Assembly (NCBI GenBank): GCA_020746105.1 | Contig: CM036617.1 | Location: 161,642,912-161,706,911 of the forward strand | Direction of reading: 5' to 3' | Length of the DNA: 64,000 bases | Source of the DNA: Trogon surrucura | Taxonomy: Eukaryota > Chordata > Aves > Trogoniformes > Trogonidae | Shown: one piece after another, positions 36,130 to 49,660 of the stretch | Numbering within the stretch: position 1 is the stretch's first letter | Layout of the letters: the number at the start of each line of letters is the position of its first letter | The notes under the pieces: generated by a model | Databases searched by the model: none | The model's input: the letters and a program-made list of their open reading frames with translations, nothing else | Told to the model about the DNA's origin: nothing | Made by a program: the position numbers and the translations under genes

Positions 36130-39100
36130 TTGCTTAAGTGTGAACCTTGACAGTGATAAATTGTCTTTCCATACAGTTTTGGGTCAGGGTGAGCTTGACT
36201 GGATTTCATCTCCTCATAAAATGGTACCTCTTCTTGTCTGTCCTGGGTGTTTTACTGAAGTAGCCATACCAATAGCTTAGAAAAATGGGGTTGTACCAAA
36301 TATAGATGAGCCCTTTGTGGGTTTCCTCTGCCCCATTTCTCTTGTTGGGAAGACTGCTGCTCAGTGAGGCCACTCTGCAAAAACAAAGATGTCTGAGATG
36401 TAAAGGTAGCATACAGGGGGAAAATCATGCTCATCACGGCTGCAAATCCTTTGGGTTGCCTGTCTGCCTGCTTTTATGCTGAAGACAAATGGAGCAGAGC
36501 TTAAATTCAATTTTAAAAAGTCTGGTCATTACAGTGCTGCATCCCACATCCCTCAAAGACAGGACCAAAGGTGGTGCTTGCTGAGGAACTCCTGAGCAGC
36601 TTCAGTTTCATCGTGCTCTGTTCTAAGCCCAAATCCCTTCTCTACAAGCTAATAACAATGTGCTGACACTGTCACAGCCATCACAGGCTGGAGCTGGCAC
36701 ACACAAGGCTATCCTGTTTTGTGAACTTTTTTGTCTCGTGGGAGATTTGAGACTTAAACATTCACTTGGTATGTGCTTCCTTATTTGAGACTGACCAGTC
36801 TGAATAATTTTTGATAAACTATCAGTAGGAGTCTCAAACGTAGTTAAGTTCCTATCAGTTTAATTAGAGAAACCCTGTGAAATGCTCCCGTAGAGAAGGC
36901 TGTACTGTGAGTGCTCCCCTGAGTAATTGCCAGAAGCTGCTATCAGCAATGTAATCAGCAACAGCTGGGATCACAGGGCACTGAAGAGCTTGACTTGGAA
37001 CTCAGATCTAAACACACACCGAAAAACAGTTGAGACAAGAGTGACTAAGGACTAATCACGTACTTTATATCGTGAGAATAACTGAAAAGTAAATAGCCAC
37101 CATCAGGTGGTCTGAAGGAAACTGGGCTTCATTAATTTTCTTGTATGAGGGACAGCTTGTTTGATATGGACGAGGTTTTTAAATACTACTTCTATGCTAT
37201 TATAGGCACAAAGTCAGTAGAAACTTTGTTAACAAAAGCAAAGGTTTTTAAAATACTTTCTTTACCTATTCCGTTCTAGCTCTGTGCTACAGTAGCTTCT
37301 AAGGATGTGAATGAGGCTGGATATGGGAAGCTGGGAAGAGACAGTGAGAAGAAAAAAGCATTTAGGGGTCAGCATGGAGTTTACTTCATGCTCCTCTTAC
37401 CCTGTTGGGTTACTGGCGCTGGCCACAGTGATGTGGACGATACTGGGTCATCTTTGGGGACTCGTGCATTTGATAGACCTACCTTCTAACTTCTGTAGTT
37501 TTCATTTTGTCTTCACAAATTAGTGTTTGTAGAAACTAACCACAGATTAGATTAGTGCATTGCTCCCATGGGATTCAGACTTCAGGTTTTAGGCAATGCT
37601 CTGTGGCTAACAAGAGCCAACAAGTTATACTTGAGTCACTCCCTTGGGTGAAACATGCTCTGCTCCGATAATGACAAAAGCGAGCTGAGCATCCTCCTGG
37701 GAGACACCAAGTGGCAATACAAGGGCAGTCGTCTCCCATTGTGATTAATGAAGCAGAACTTGGAGTGGGAGAGCCACCAAGGCCATCGATCTTATATTTA
37801 TCCCTGCGGTGATATCAGGCTGCCAACGAGATTAGAAGAACGACACTTAATGTAGTCTTCTGGTAGTAGGGCAAGTTTTATACTCTTAGCATAAGCTGCT
37901 TAGGAAAAGCTTCTTTTACTTAGCATTTATCACTTGTTACTGATGTTTTATTACATTGATAGCCATCCCAAGAAAAGTCTCTACCTATTTCATACACAGG
38001 CATATTCCCTTTGACGCCAAACATATTTTGAGAGAACAAGACTGGAGACAATCCGAGTTAGACCTACTTAGTTACACTGACTTAATCTTAGTGTAGCTCC
38101 CTTTTGAACCAATGAAACAGGACCTAATGTGCTTTCTAAGTCTCTGTGTTTCTTCCTACTGGCACTTATAGAAGCTGGATCCAACGTATGGTGTGGACCT
38201 TACTCAGGAGAAGCTTACAGTGAGCCTAGCAAGATCCCTGACTTGAGCAAGGAATGCCAAATTTGATCCTATAGGGTCACACTGCATTTCCTCAAACAGT
38301 CTTGAATGTGTCTTTGGTCCATTTCGCCCACCTCCCCAACCCTGAATGAGCCAAGCCGGACACATTCCTTCTAGGGAAAATAGTCTTTTTTTGTTTGTTT
38401 TTACAAGCTTCTTAGGTATACAAAGGGAAAATGCATTGTACAGCATCATCACCTAACGGTGCCTGTAATGTGCACTATGCAGAAGAGTCCCAGGGTGTTG
38501 TACAATGAAATTCTACAATAATCTTAGTAACAAAGAGCAATTAAGAGCAGCAGTTAACCTATATTTTTCTACACTGCTGTAACTGCCAGCATACACCCAG
38601 GATTGCAAATACTAGATGGAAGTGCATCACACTGTCCAGAGGCATAATTACAGAAAGCTGTAGTTATCTTTATCACGAAGTTTTAATTAGCGGGACACAT
38701 TAAATAACCAGCTGATACAGATCTTTAATGAATCATTTATAGGCCTACATCTAAGATAATTATATGTAGCTGGTCACATATACGTGTGGACTTATGTGAA
38801 ATGGAATATGCTTTTCCTTGCGTGAAGTAAAAGTGAAAGATAGGAATGGGACAAAACAAGGGCAACAGCCCACCTTAACCAAACAGCTTGCACCTGGACC
38901 ACTGCTGACAAGAGTAAGGGGGAAATAAGAATAGTTGGCTTCAAAAGAAATGCACTTCGAGGAAAAGCAGGAGCTCTGGGCTCCTGAATTATTGGCTGGT
39001 TTGGTTGGTTTATTTTAAGTTAAAGTGCTTGCCCCAAGCAGACACTTCATGCAGTGCTGGAACAAGAGTTTCTGGGACGAGCTGGGACTCTGGTGTCTGC

Positions 39101-42100
39101 AAGCTGTGTCAGGCTGTCTTTGCTGCAGCTCCCTGGCAGCCTAGCATGCCTTGGATGTGTCCTTTTCTTCTCCAGCCATGCTGCCTGCCCTGGAGCATGG
39201 AGAAGCTGCTCCAGATCAGCCACTGCAGACCCCCACCAGCAGAGTCTCTGCTCCACCACGGGAGTTCCCGGCTCTCTGGTTTCACCAGCTTTCTTGCTGC
39301 TTAGATGTCTGGATGAAAAAGTGGGAAACATGCCCAAACATCCAGTTGCTCTGGGGCTAATTTTTGCTGTTTTGTTTTAGAGCCAGATTTTCATGGCTCT
39401 TGTTTGTGACTGCTCCCTGATAGTAAAAAAGAAGTATATATTGTCTGTTTAGCTGGCTAAGTGAAGGAGGCATGGAAGCAGCTGGCTGTTAAACTGTATT
39501 TATTGTCACTGCTGATTTCTGTAGAGCTCAGAAAGTGTATTCACATAGCATGGCTGCAGCCACCAAAATATGTAAGTTGTGTAAGAGGTGTAACGATCAC
39601 CTCTTCCTCCCCTTTTCCCTCAAAGAGACAGCCAGCTGTAGGCAGGCTGCTCTCATCAGTCGGCCGCGGTGGCAGGACGGTCTGACTGATGAAGTTTTCC
39701 TCGTAGAACTGGTTCTCGGGGGAAGTCTGCCAGGCTCTGGGATGTGTATGTTGGGCACGGTGCCAGACCCATTTCTTTCAGCAGGTTTATCCCTCCCACC
39801 CCATCGTGCTGAGCTCCCTTTTGTATTCACGTCCCTCTTCCACTCCTCCCTGCCCTGTGGGCTGCCTTGGTATCCATCTCAGGTCCTGTAGTTTAGCTTG
39901 CATAATTTTGAGCTGTTGGTCTTCTCCTGTTTTTTGTCGAGTAGTACTTCAATTCCTGATTGTATGTAATATGTAAAAAAAATTCAACAAAACTAATGTC
40001 CTGCATCAGATAAATGTGTTTGTCCATAATCTTTCTTGCAATATCTGACTTTGCTTACCCTGCTTAGCTGGAGCTCCAACAGAAGCAAAGCCCATGTTTG
40101 TCTGATTGCAAGGGAAAAGCTAGCAATAAACAAAGCATTGCAGATGTATATTTGAAAAGATTAGGAGCAAAGTATTACAAACGCATGCAATATTGTAATC
40201 CAAGGTCCTTTAGAAGCAGGCTTGAATAATTTTCTCAATTATCCTCGGAGTCTGCTGTTAACAGGTTTCCCTGGTTCCCTAGCATCAGACGAACTGCTGA
40301 TCTCTGCAAAACTTCTTCCAGTTTAAGTACAGAGTTCTCTTTAAAATTAGTGGGCTTTTCAGAGTTAATATGTTAATATCCTGATGCACCACAGCAGGCG
40401 TCTGGAAGAGATCTTACTAGACTGTTTACACTGTGCTTCCTTTCAGGGTGGTTAGAGGCAAGGGAGCACTTGTGGCAAGAACTGATGTGGTGTAGGGTTT
40501 GACAGCATCTTTCCACACCTAGTTGTTACTTTTGTGGAGGAGGGAGGAACAGAGGCTCCCAGTAGGGCTCCCGGCATGGCTTCTCAGCTTCTTCCCATTA
40601 GGGAGCTGTTGCAGAACAGGGTATGAGACCCTCTTCCGTTTCTCCCGATGTGCCCAAGGTGTCAGAGGTTTCTGCCTTCTCCTGGAAGAAACGGAATAAC
40701 CTGACGGAAGAGGTTTACTTTCTCTCTCCAAGTCAGAAAACGGTTTGTATGGGGTTCAAGCCTCCGAGCCAGAGGCACCTAGGCCAGAGGAGTGCACTGC
40801 ATGCTCCATCGCACAGAGCATTGCCTGGGAATACTCTCAGCATTGTGTCTAACAGCAGCCTGTGTGCTAAAGCTGACAGTCTCTCTGGACGGATGATTGT
40901 AAGAACTTTGCACTTTGTGGCTGTCGCCGTTTTTATCCTCACAACCCCGCCTGGAGGCAAGGAAATGCTGTTAGTTGTTTTTCGTCAAGAAACTGAGCCA
41001 CGGCATGATGAGGCCACACAGGGAGGCAGCAGCAGAACCACTCGGCTGTCAGACCCTCTTCTCCTTCCTTATCAGCTCTGCCTGATATGTGTGCATACAT
41101 AGAATATGGGGAAATGGCTCCTGAGTGACTGTGAAGAGTGGGAGGGAGACAGGGAAACAGGAAGAGCGATACCTGCTCCCAACACCAAAACCAGGCTGCC
41201 TGAAAGCCCTCAGTAACACTGAACGACAACAGATTTGCTCCAGCACCATGTTTTCGGCGGAGCAGATTTTTTTCCCAGTTCTCTTGTTTGTTAGACTCTA
41301 AGTCTTTGGTTTTCCAGCCACTGCCAACACTGTCTGGGCACAGGTCCATGTTTACTATAGCTCCACAGCCAGAAATATGGTGATCTCTGGTTCATGCTAG
41401 TGTGCGGTTGTGATGAATACATCAAAATGCGTCATCAGGAGCCACCAGTTATATGAAGCACAGAGCCGTGGCAGGGAAATCTGAGAGTGTATAGCACAAC
41501 ACTGAAGAGAGTAACAGCACTGGAAGACAGAAACTTGCTTTAAAACACTCTGAATTTTAGAATCACTTTGTCAGAAGACCACTTCCTAAAGTAAAAACCG
41601 TTTCTGTTGGAGTGTTGTGTTTTGATTTCTGAGCTAGATCAGGAGTACAGTTTATTTTACAAGAGCCAATGATACCAATTACAGCCTGAGACTTTCAGAG
41701 CTGCACAGGGGGCTCAATCACACATATTCCATTAATTATCTCTTGGCCAAGTTAACTCTGCAATGATAGCACAAGTAATATGTCACAAGCTCATTTTCTG
41801 TCATTAAAATCAGCAGATATGACCCTGATTCTCCCTAGGAGCACATCTTGTCTGTAAGGAGATGCTATTTTATCGCAGGCACTTTTCAAATAATGCCATT
41901 TTAATGCCAGATTGTGCTGAAGCAGCTGGAGGTGCTTTCTCAGGCTTCCTGCAGCAGGGAAGAACTAAGAGTCTGCACTAGCCCTCTTATTGATGCAGAG
42001 CCTGGGCTGAGCATCTCTTTGCTGACCTTCTTGTCCTCCTGTTGGTACAACAAAGAAAATACCTTAGTTTTAAAAAAGCTGGCATGTATGTACAGCTGGT

Positions 42101-45100
42101 ATGTGTTAGCACTTCAGTTGTATATTACTGGAATGCAAATAATTTGGCAGTTGTTGTTTTACTTGTTTGACTCCTTGGTGCCTATGCGTAAAAAGTTCTG
42201 GGAGCAAGTGCCCTGGATTCCAAATCCAACATTTTGGGCTCCATGGTGAGGCAGCTTTGCCCTGGGAGAGGGTTTCTACCGTCCCTAAGGCCATGGTCTG
42301 GGGTCAGAGTTTTGAACCAGAGGTTGCAATTGTTGTTCACCTCCAGAAATTATCTCAGCTTTTGATGCCTTGGTTCCCTCTCCCAGCCTTCCATATAAGC
42401 TTTGGGAGGCCCAAAGGCATCTGATTCTAGATAGTGACCAGTGCCTACCTCTACGCATTAAAACCTAGCAATGCATTAGTCACTAGCAATGACAACTTAC
42501 GCAGCAGCTTGCCCTGCCAGCCAAGTTGGTTTGCATCTGAGAAGGAAAAAGCAAAATAAAAAATTTGCAGTTTGGAAGAACCCCATAACATGTGTGAGAT
42601 TGCCATTTTAAGAAGAAAAGGGGAAAAAACCTAGCCACTGGTTTTGGTCATATCCTTGTCTTAACCTTAACGAAAAGCAGTGCTGGTGAATAGATGTATG
42701 CATCCCTCAATCCATCTGGCTGCCCAGTGCCTCTGAAAACAGCTGCTGGACTGAAAGTGGGAAGGAGGTAACCTACTGAGCAAAGGTGTCCAGATAATAA
42801 ATTAGCCCCCAAAAACCTAAAAACAATAAAAAAGAAATTGCTCTGTCCAAAAAGAGAAGTTAAAAGGGATAGGATTGCACCGTGTTAAGCAGCCTGTTCT
42901 GTTTGCAATTAGCACTAGGCATCAGTAGCAACAGAGCAAGTTTTCTACGAGCTCCTGGGAGGTGGTCCTGCAGGACGCACATGGAGACTGCACATCAGTG
43001 AGAAGCATCTGAGCCTCAGCATTTTAGAAGTGATTGTACCTGTGTGGGTTTGTCCTGGCAGACATCTGCAGGAGAAGGTGCCACGTGGCTTAGGTGGGCT
43101 CTGCCATGGCATTGGGGCGGCTGTGCTAATTCAGGCAGTATTAATGCAAGGATCCAGTTAGATTTTCTTTCTGTGAATACCAATGGGCTTCTTGGGTTTT
43201 ATTCTTAGAATTGCTACTGAGGGAGCCTGTGCTTTCTTTTACGGCAGCTATTCTAAGACTACCAGAAAATTGACTTGAAAGATTTACTCCTCTGGGCGTG
43301 TGGGCACTGACAAAAAGAACCTTACCCAAGAAGAACTTTGTGCAGATGAAGCACGGCTGAAGTCAGTTTCTTCCTGTCCTTGAGTTGCAATAGGATCAGA
43401 GGTGGGACTGTGTGCCAATGCCTGCAACCTAATTTCAGTTGTAGGGATGTGCCTTGGACCTTTGCATATATCTGTGTGGCCCAGGGGCTCTGGAGCACTC
43501 CTCTGAATTGCTGTCATGGTGTGAAGGATCTCTATCCCTGTACTCAGCCACAGTTACAGGAACAAAAAAATGATCAATCTCTTGGACTGGCAAAAAAACA
43601 CACTTACGTTTCAATGCCATCAAGGAAAAATATTGCACTTCCCTTCCTCCACATGCTTAGAGCCTTTCCTAGAAGGGCTCTGTGACATGCTGCGGCAGGT
43701 TGCTTGGGCTGGTTTCCCACCCAGTGCCACAGGCGTAAATGTGAGCACAGGTGAGCAAAGGCTGATACGTCTTAAGCAAACCAGCACCGATTAAGAAATA
43801 ACTATTTGGCAGCAATGTCTTAAAGCAAAATACACTAAAGATTGTGATGAGGTGAAATACTATAGCAGCGGGAACTGTATATGTTTGCAGGGGGCTGTAT
43901 CCTGTGAAGGTTAGAAGAAAGTCAAGATTTCAGGAACAAGGGGAAACTATTTTTAGGCTGATTTCTGATAAGGCTTACACAATCGTGCAATTTGTCTCTC
44001 TTTGCCCGCTCAATGACTATTGTCTCTCTTAGGGTCACTGTCCATTATCACAGACAACGATGATCCCACCAGGTCTATAAACACCAGCAGTGCATCTGGG
44101 GGGAGACCTGGGGAAATGCTGCCCGTGAACAGTCAAAATTCACACAGCCCCAAGCTCTGCTAGGGCCAGTGGCCATGGCCAACCTCTCTCCAGCTGCCCT
44201 GGCTGCTGGCTGATATAAGCTTCCAGTAATGGTTTCCACCCTTTTCCTGGGAGAATAACATCTGCTTTTCTCCTCTTCCTTGTGATGCAGAGACTAATCT
44301 TCAAAGCCTGCGACATAGGTTGGTTTCGCAGATGACTTCCAGGCTTATTTTAAGGTCTGTTTTAAGCCAGGAGAAATATTGGTAGAGTCAGTGGCTGATG
44401 TGGTCTCGGCTGGTTCTCATGCTCTCAGGAAGCCAGTTATCAGACAGAATTTTAATGGCTCCTACAGACCATATGAAAGACTAGCGATATCAGAGGGAAT
44501 TCTTAAACAGACTTGTTCCGAGCTTTACACAAAATCTTTTTTTTTTTTTTTTTTTGCTACAGAAATGTAAGCTCGAGTTGCATGCTGTAAACCAGTTTTG
44601 CTGATGAATGCTCTGGGGAGATGGTGTAAGAGAAGCTGCCTCCGTTGCTCATTCTGCCCATGGGGTGGGTTTGTATTTGCTGCTCGCGCTGGTAACCTGG
44701 CTCGCAGGCTGTGCTCCTTTCCTGTGGAGGGGCTGCACATCACGCTACCTCTTGTCTTCCTGGATGGAGCTGTCTCTGGATTTGGGGCTGAAAAGCTGAG
44801 TGCTGGCAAGGAGAGAGGAAGATCCATAGTCCTCAATAAGGGGATAAGTAAGACAGTGGCTTAAGGGAAAGCTCCAGAGAGCTCATAGTTACCATTAGGA
44901 GGGACAAGCAGTGATGTCTTATTGGCATATCTCATTAGAAATTGCTGGGAGCTACTGGACTGGACAGTCGCTTCAAATGCCAGCAACCCCGCAGGAGCTG
45001 GATGTAAATGTTGTAATTGATATAAGGATGGAAGCTGCTCCACCACAGAGTGACATTTTGGATATTGTGGGAACAGATGATGTGAAGCATCTTCAACAAG

Positions 45101-45498
45101 ATCTGTTTCCCTCAACTCTTTTTACTCCTGTCAGAGGTGCATGTTCGAGCTTTTCTCTGGGCCAATGGCTTCTGCAAATAGAACTGGCTTTGAAATACAA
45201 AGTTTTGCAGAATTCATTATATGCCTTCTGACTTCAAAGCTTTGCACTTTCCTCTTTAGTTTTAAATAGAGCCTCTTGGCTGCTTCCAGGCCTGTTACAT
45301 TTGAGGCGAGTGCTGCAGTGGATGTCACCAGTGAAGCTCAGCAGTGGTGGAAGAGTTATTTGGGGTGCACTGAGCAGCAGTGTGCCTGCCTGGGGCTGCC
45401 TCTCACCTCTGCACACATCTGGCCAGAAGGGACACTGTCCCTACAGTTAAACGGCTCTCAGGGGACTCTCCCCATTGGGGGACTTTCCTGATTTTCAT
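36130..45498. other. CR1-free non-coding interval
   Basis: About 9.4 kb without recognisable transposon or exon, apart from a T19 run at 44537-44555. AT-rich, homeodomain-word-rich stretches at about 38480-38850 and 41680-41850 are candidate conserved regulatory elements. No coding signal is supported. Confidence 0.5.
44537..44555. repeat. Poly-T run (T19)
   Basis: Nineteen consecutive T on the + strand. Confidence 0.8.
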
Positions 45499-45580
45499 AA
45501 AATCATAGAATGGTTTGGGTTGGAAAGGACCTTAAAGATCTTCTAGTTCCAACCCTCCTGCCATGGACAGGGACAGCTCC
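45499..45580 (-). mobile_element. CR1 LINE 3' fragment
   Basis: 'aaatcatagaatggtttggg' then 'ttggaaaggaccttaaagatc' and 'ccctcctgccatggacagg': inverted CR1 end of about 80 bases. Confidence 0.88.
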
Positions 45581-48500
45581 TACTAATTTTTTCATTCCTC
45601 GGCAAGGGGATGGTTGCACTAACCTGTCCCTGCACCCCCAGCTCTCCTGGGGTGCAGGGCACTATGCAAGGAGGAGGATGGGACGGGGTGGAGATGGCGT
45701 TCACGACGGTAGTTGTTCTGCCAAGCTTGGCATAAGTCCTGTTCATTGAGGACTTCGCAGCAGGAAACTTCTTCCCCAGAAGGGAGGATCTATATGAATT
45801 GAAGAGCTTTATATTGAATTTACCTTCAGGAGCATGGTGGTTTTCCACATCCTTTTAGCGAGTGGATACCAGTAGTCAGAAGTTACTGTAAGCATAAGGT
45901 GGTATTCATCGCTTTACTTGGGCTATATGCACTTCACTTTGGCTGAAGTGGCTGTTTTTGGGTTTCACATCTCATTTTCACTCTGAGGATGTGGAAGCCA
46001 CTCAAAGGGATACAATTTGGAGAGCTTTCTCTTTGTATCTGCTTGCTATACAGAGAGGTGACATTTTGTTGCCCAAAAGTTTTCTTGGGAAGAAAATGTC
46101 ACTTTGAAGACTGAAATGTCAGTTTAGTCAAATTGTTCATATACACAAAAGGGTGGAGAAACAAGTCTCCAGACTTCAAAGCAGCTAGACCATTGCTTTC
46201 AACATCATCTGATTCGCCACAACTTTGTTTCAAGATCCTTCAGGTTCAGTTTGGCAGTTTTAAAGGCTCAAAGCCAAAAGGTTTGCTTCACCCACAAACC
46301 TTTTTTTTTTCGTTTTTTTTCAATTTTTTTTTCTTTTTTTTTTTTGGAACTGGTATCAAACTAAAAATCTACTCCTCGCTCTGTTCTGGTTGCCTACAGC
46401 ATCTGGGTGGGTTAGAGGCAGAGCTTGCAAAACAGAAAAGTGTTTAGGCAGAAAAAGTTCTTTGTTTATACCTCAGCTCTCAGCAGTTAGATACTTTATA
46501 GATGATCAAAAAAAGCAGTGTATTATGACTTTCAGCATTCCATTCATGCTCATGAACGGAGAAGCTTTTGCGAGATTTTTGTCTCAGCAGTAGTGCAGTA
46601 GGAAAAACGTCAGCTCTTTCCAAGCCTTCACAATTTCATTGGAAGGACGATTCTTAATTTCAGCCCTGGAGTTGGTTTATGTGTGGTTTGATCATCTGTT
46701 CCTCCTTTCATGCAGATGCTATCAACATAGGCAGCAGAGCAGCCCTGTCACACAGGATTAATGGCAGAGTGTGGTGTTGCTTGTGGAAGCAGAGTAAGTA
46801 AAGGTGAACAGTAATATCATGCCATATAAATAAACATTGAAATTGGAATATTTTTTCTAAATGTTTCAGCATCAGAAGTACAAAGTAATAACCCTGTCAG
46901 GATCAATATTCACTTCTCTCTCTTCTGGCTGTGATGGAATTAGTGGCAGCCTCCTGGGAAGAATGCAGGTATGTCAGTGGTGAAAACCCAGTGTGTGGCT
47001 GTGTTAAAACAAAAAGCAAACAAATCCCTTGGTCACAGTACGGTGGGAGGAACCTGATACTACTTGGAAGATCAGCACTGCTTTGAATATGGCATTTGTC
47101 TTGGTTTCCTCATGACAAGGATAATGTAAAAATGGGATATATAGATGTATATTTGTATATCAGACAAAATGTGCTGTAGAATTTGATAGAATGTGAAAAT
47201 CAGAGTCTGTGAAATCAAGAATTGGGGCAGGAAAATATCGAACAGTGGACAATAAGGAAAGACTTGCTGAGTACTTGCTGCCTTGATAAAAAATCAAGGA
47301 GAGGCAAAGCCTCAATAAGGGATGAGTCTTAAAAATATTCCAGTTCACCTCACAAAACCAGAAATAATTCTGTGGTATTACCTAAGTGGGGGGATTTGTT
47401 AAACTATTTGCCTCTAGGTTTCCATATGCATTCATTTTTAGAGATGCCGGCCAAAAGATGTTTGATGCTAAGAAAATTGCAAAAATCTAGGTCTTCCTAG
47501 CTGCCTCAAGGTCAGTGCTTAGGGTGTTTAAATTTTGGAAATGTCAGATTGAGGCACTTGGATAAAAAAACCTAGATGCACAGTTGCGCTGTTTATCCTG
47601 TCTACTCAAAAACATGTTGAGCCCTAGTCATCTTTGAAATAAAATCTTCAGCCACAACATATTGCTGCCCAGTAGCATGTGTCACAGAGCATATTTAAGA
47701 TTTCTTCAGAAGAAGCCAAGATCAGGCACTGCCAGAAATCAGATATTCAATTAAACGGTCTCATGCTTCAAGCCAATATCGTGAGGGTACATCTTCTTGA
47801 AAAAAAAAGAAAAGCTGCTGTGATTATATGATTACAGAGACAGAAGTTTTACATCAGCAATGTGGTTATTTGCACGTACGTAATGGTAGGATCTGAAGAG
47901 GATGGCCACGAAGCTCGGTGCACGTGTGATGATTCCCGTGGGAGCTCTTCTTTTGCAGCCTCCAACCATTGTCTAGCCTGACCCTGGAACATCACAGGAG
48001 AAACAAAAAGTGGCTGTACTGAGGTGATAGCTTTATAAGAAATAGTTGTGCTCCAGCTATGGCTTTCCAAGAAGTGGCTGTGCTGAGGCAATGCAGATTT
48101 GTGCCTTTGCTGCTTCTCCACCCTTCTCCTAATCGTGCTGTGTCCACCTGCAGAGCTGTTCCAGCACCCAACTGCATTACAGGGCAGAGCTCACACCCAT
48201 CCCCTTCCCTCTTTTGCTTTCTCCGCATTATTTTTCCCACCAGCACAGCTCCTCAGTGCCATTTGTGGCGTAGTGGGGGATTACCGAGCTAGGGCAAGGA
48301 TTCACCCAAGGGAACAGAAGATTTTCTGTGTCTGTCGGTGGATGTGGGAAACACAAGTTATTTTATTTGCCTTTGGATCTAACTTTCTTGGTTTAGGTAT
48401 TGTCAAACAACTGAAAGCACTGACATTAGCTGCCTGGTTCCCATTAGCAAAGCCACTTTAAGATCTTGTTGCAACCATTTTGTTTTCTAACATTTAACTA

Positions 48501-49568
48501 AAGGCCTTTTTACTGCTCCTTTATGTGACAGCAGCTTTCTACAGTCTGAGACACGCAAACAGAAATCAGGCATATGCATCTTGCTGATATGGGCATTTTG
48601 AAACCCTTTTCAAATACTTTCACCAGTGACTGCAGAAAAGCTTTTGTATCAGTAAGAATGTGTATATTGGACTTTCTTCCAGAAGCTGTGAGAGGGGCAC
48701 AATATGTGCTGCTGGATTATTTTACCAACTGAATAAATGTCATCTCTTTTTCAAATAAGAAACTTGGACTATGGCAGAAGAAGTAGTTCACTGTATAAAT
48801 GAGTTCTACACATCCTGAGCAGGAACTTGGTAACTTCAGTGGGCAGAGATGCTCTGATATATGCAGAAAAAGTACCCCAATATTTTTAATGTCATAGATT
48901 TTAACTGTCCGATATTGCACATGGTTTTTCCTACCACTTAGATGAACTGGCTTTTGAAAGAAGCAACTGAGACAAAGAGAAACGTGGGAGGCCTGAGGGG
49001 GAAAAAAAAATATGTGAAAAATCTCGGGCTGGGCCTCTGATTTTTGGCCACATGATCAAAAATGTGAATCCTGGACTTTTACACCCACTACCCTGTTGTT
49101 CTAGGGGATGATTCGGTTATATGTGTTTTGTATAAGGTGATGGGTTATTGCAATTAAAAGCATTACTGAGATAACATAGTCTTTCTATCTATTGGTGTGT
49201 CATTGGTGTATTTTTCCTTCACAGGATGAGAATGTACCAGGAACAATGGGTCTCCTCAACAAATACATCACGAGGCTTAAAATGAAGGAAGGTAACATGT
49301 TTAAATGAAGCCTTCTGTTTGCAGTTAGGAGATTAGTTAAGTGCTGTGCTCTGCAGCTCTGAAACAGCCATAGGCTGCAACTGAAATACCCTGGGAAGGA
49401 CTGGAATTAGCCACATTAGTACTTAGAAAGCAGCCTGTGGCAAGCTGTGTGTGTTCCCTGAAGTGAAATGTTGTGTGAACCCTAATGAGCCTGTCCTTCA
49501 ACAGAGCTGCCATGCCGACCTTGCTGTGCTTGGTGAGGTTGCCGCTGGTGTACTATATAGATGGTAAC
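45581..49568. other. Non-coding, nothing recognised
   Basis: Contains the T-rich tract listed at 46301-46345. No gene or other repeat family is recognised. Confidence 0.5.
46301..46345. repeat. T-rich low-complexity tract
   Basis: Four T runs (8 to 11 long) separated by CG, CAA and C. Confidence 0.8.
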
Positions 49569-49660
49569 TCATAGAATCATAGAATGTCAGGAGTTGAAAG
49601 GGACCTTGAAAGATCATCTAGTCCAAACCCCCTGCCAGAGCAGGATCACCTAGGGCAGGA
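49569..49660 (-). mobile_element. CR1 LINE 3' fragment
   Basis: 'tcatagaatcatagaatgtc' (inverted octamers), 'gaaagatcatctagtccaaa' and 'ctgccagagcaggatcacc': inverted CR1 end of about 90 bases. Confidence 0.9.
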
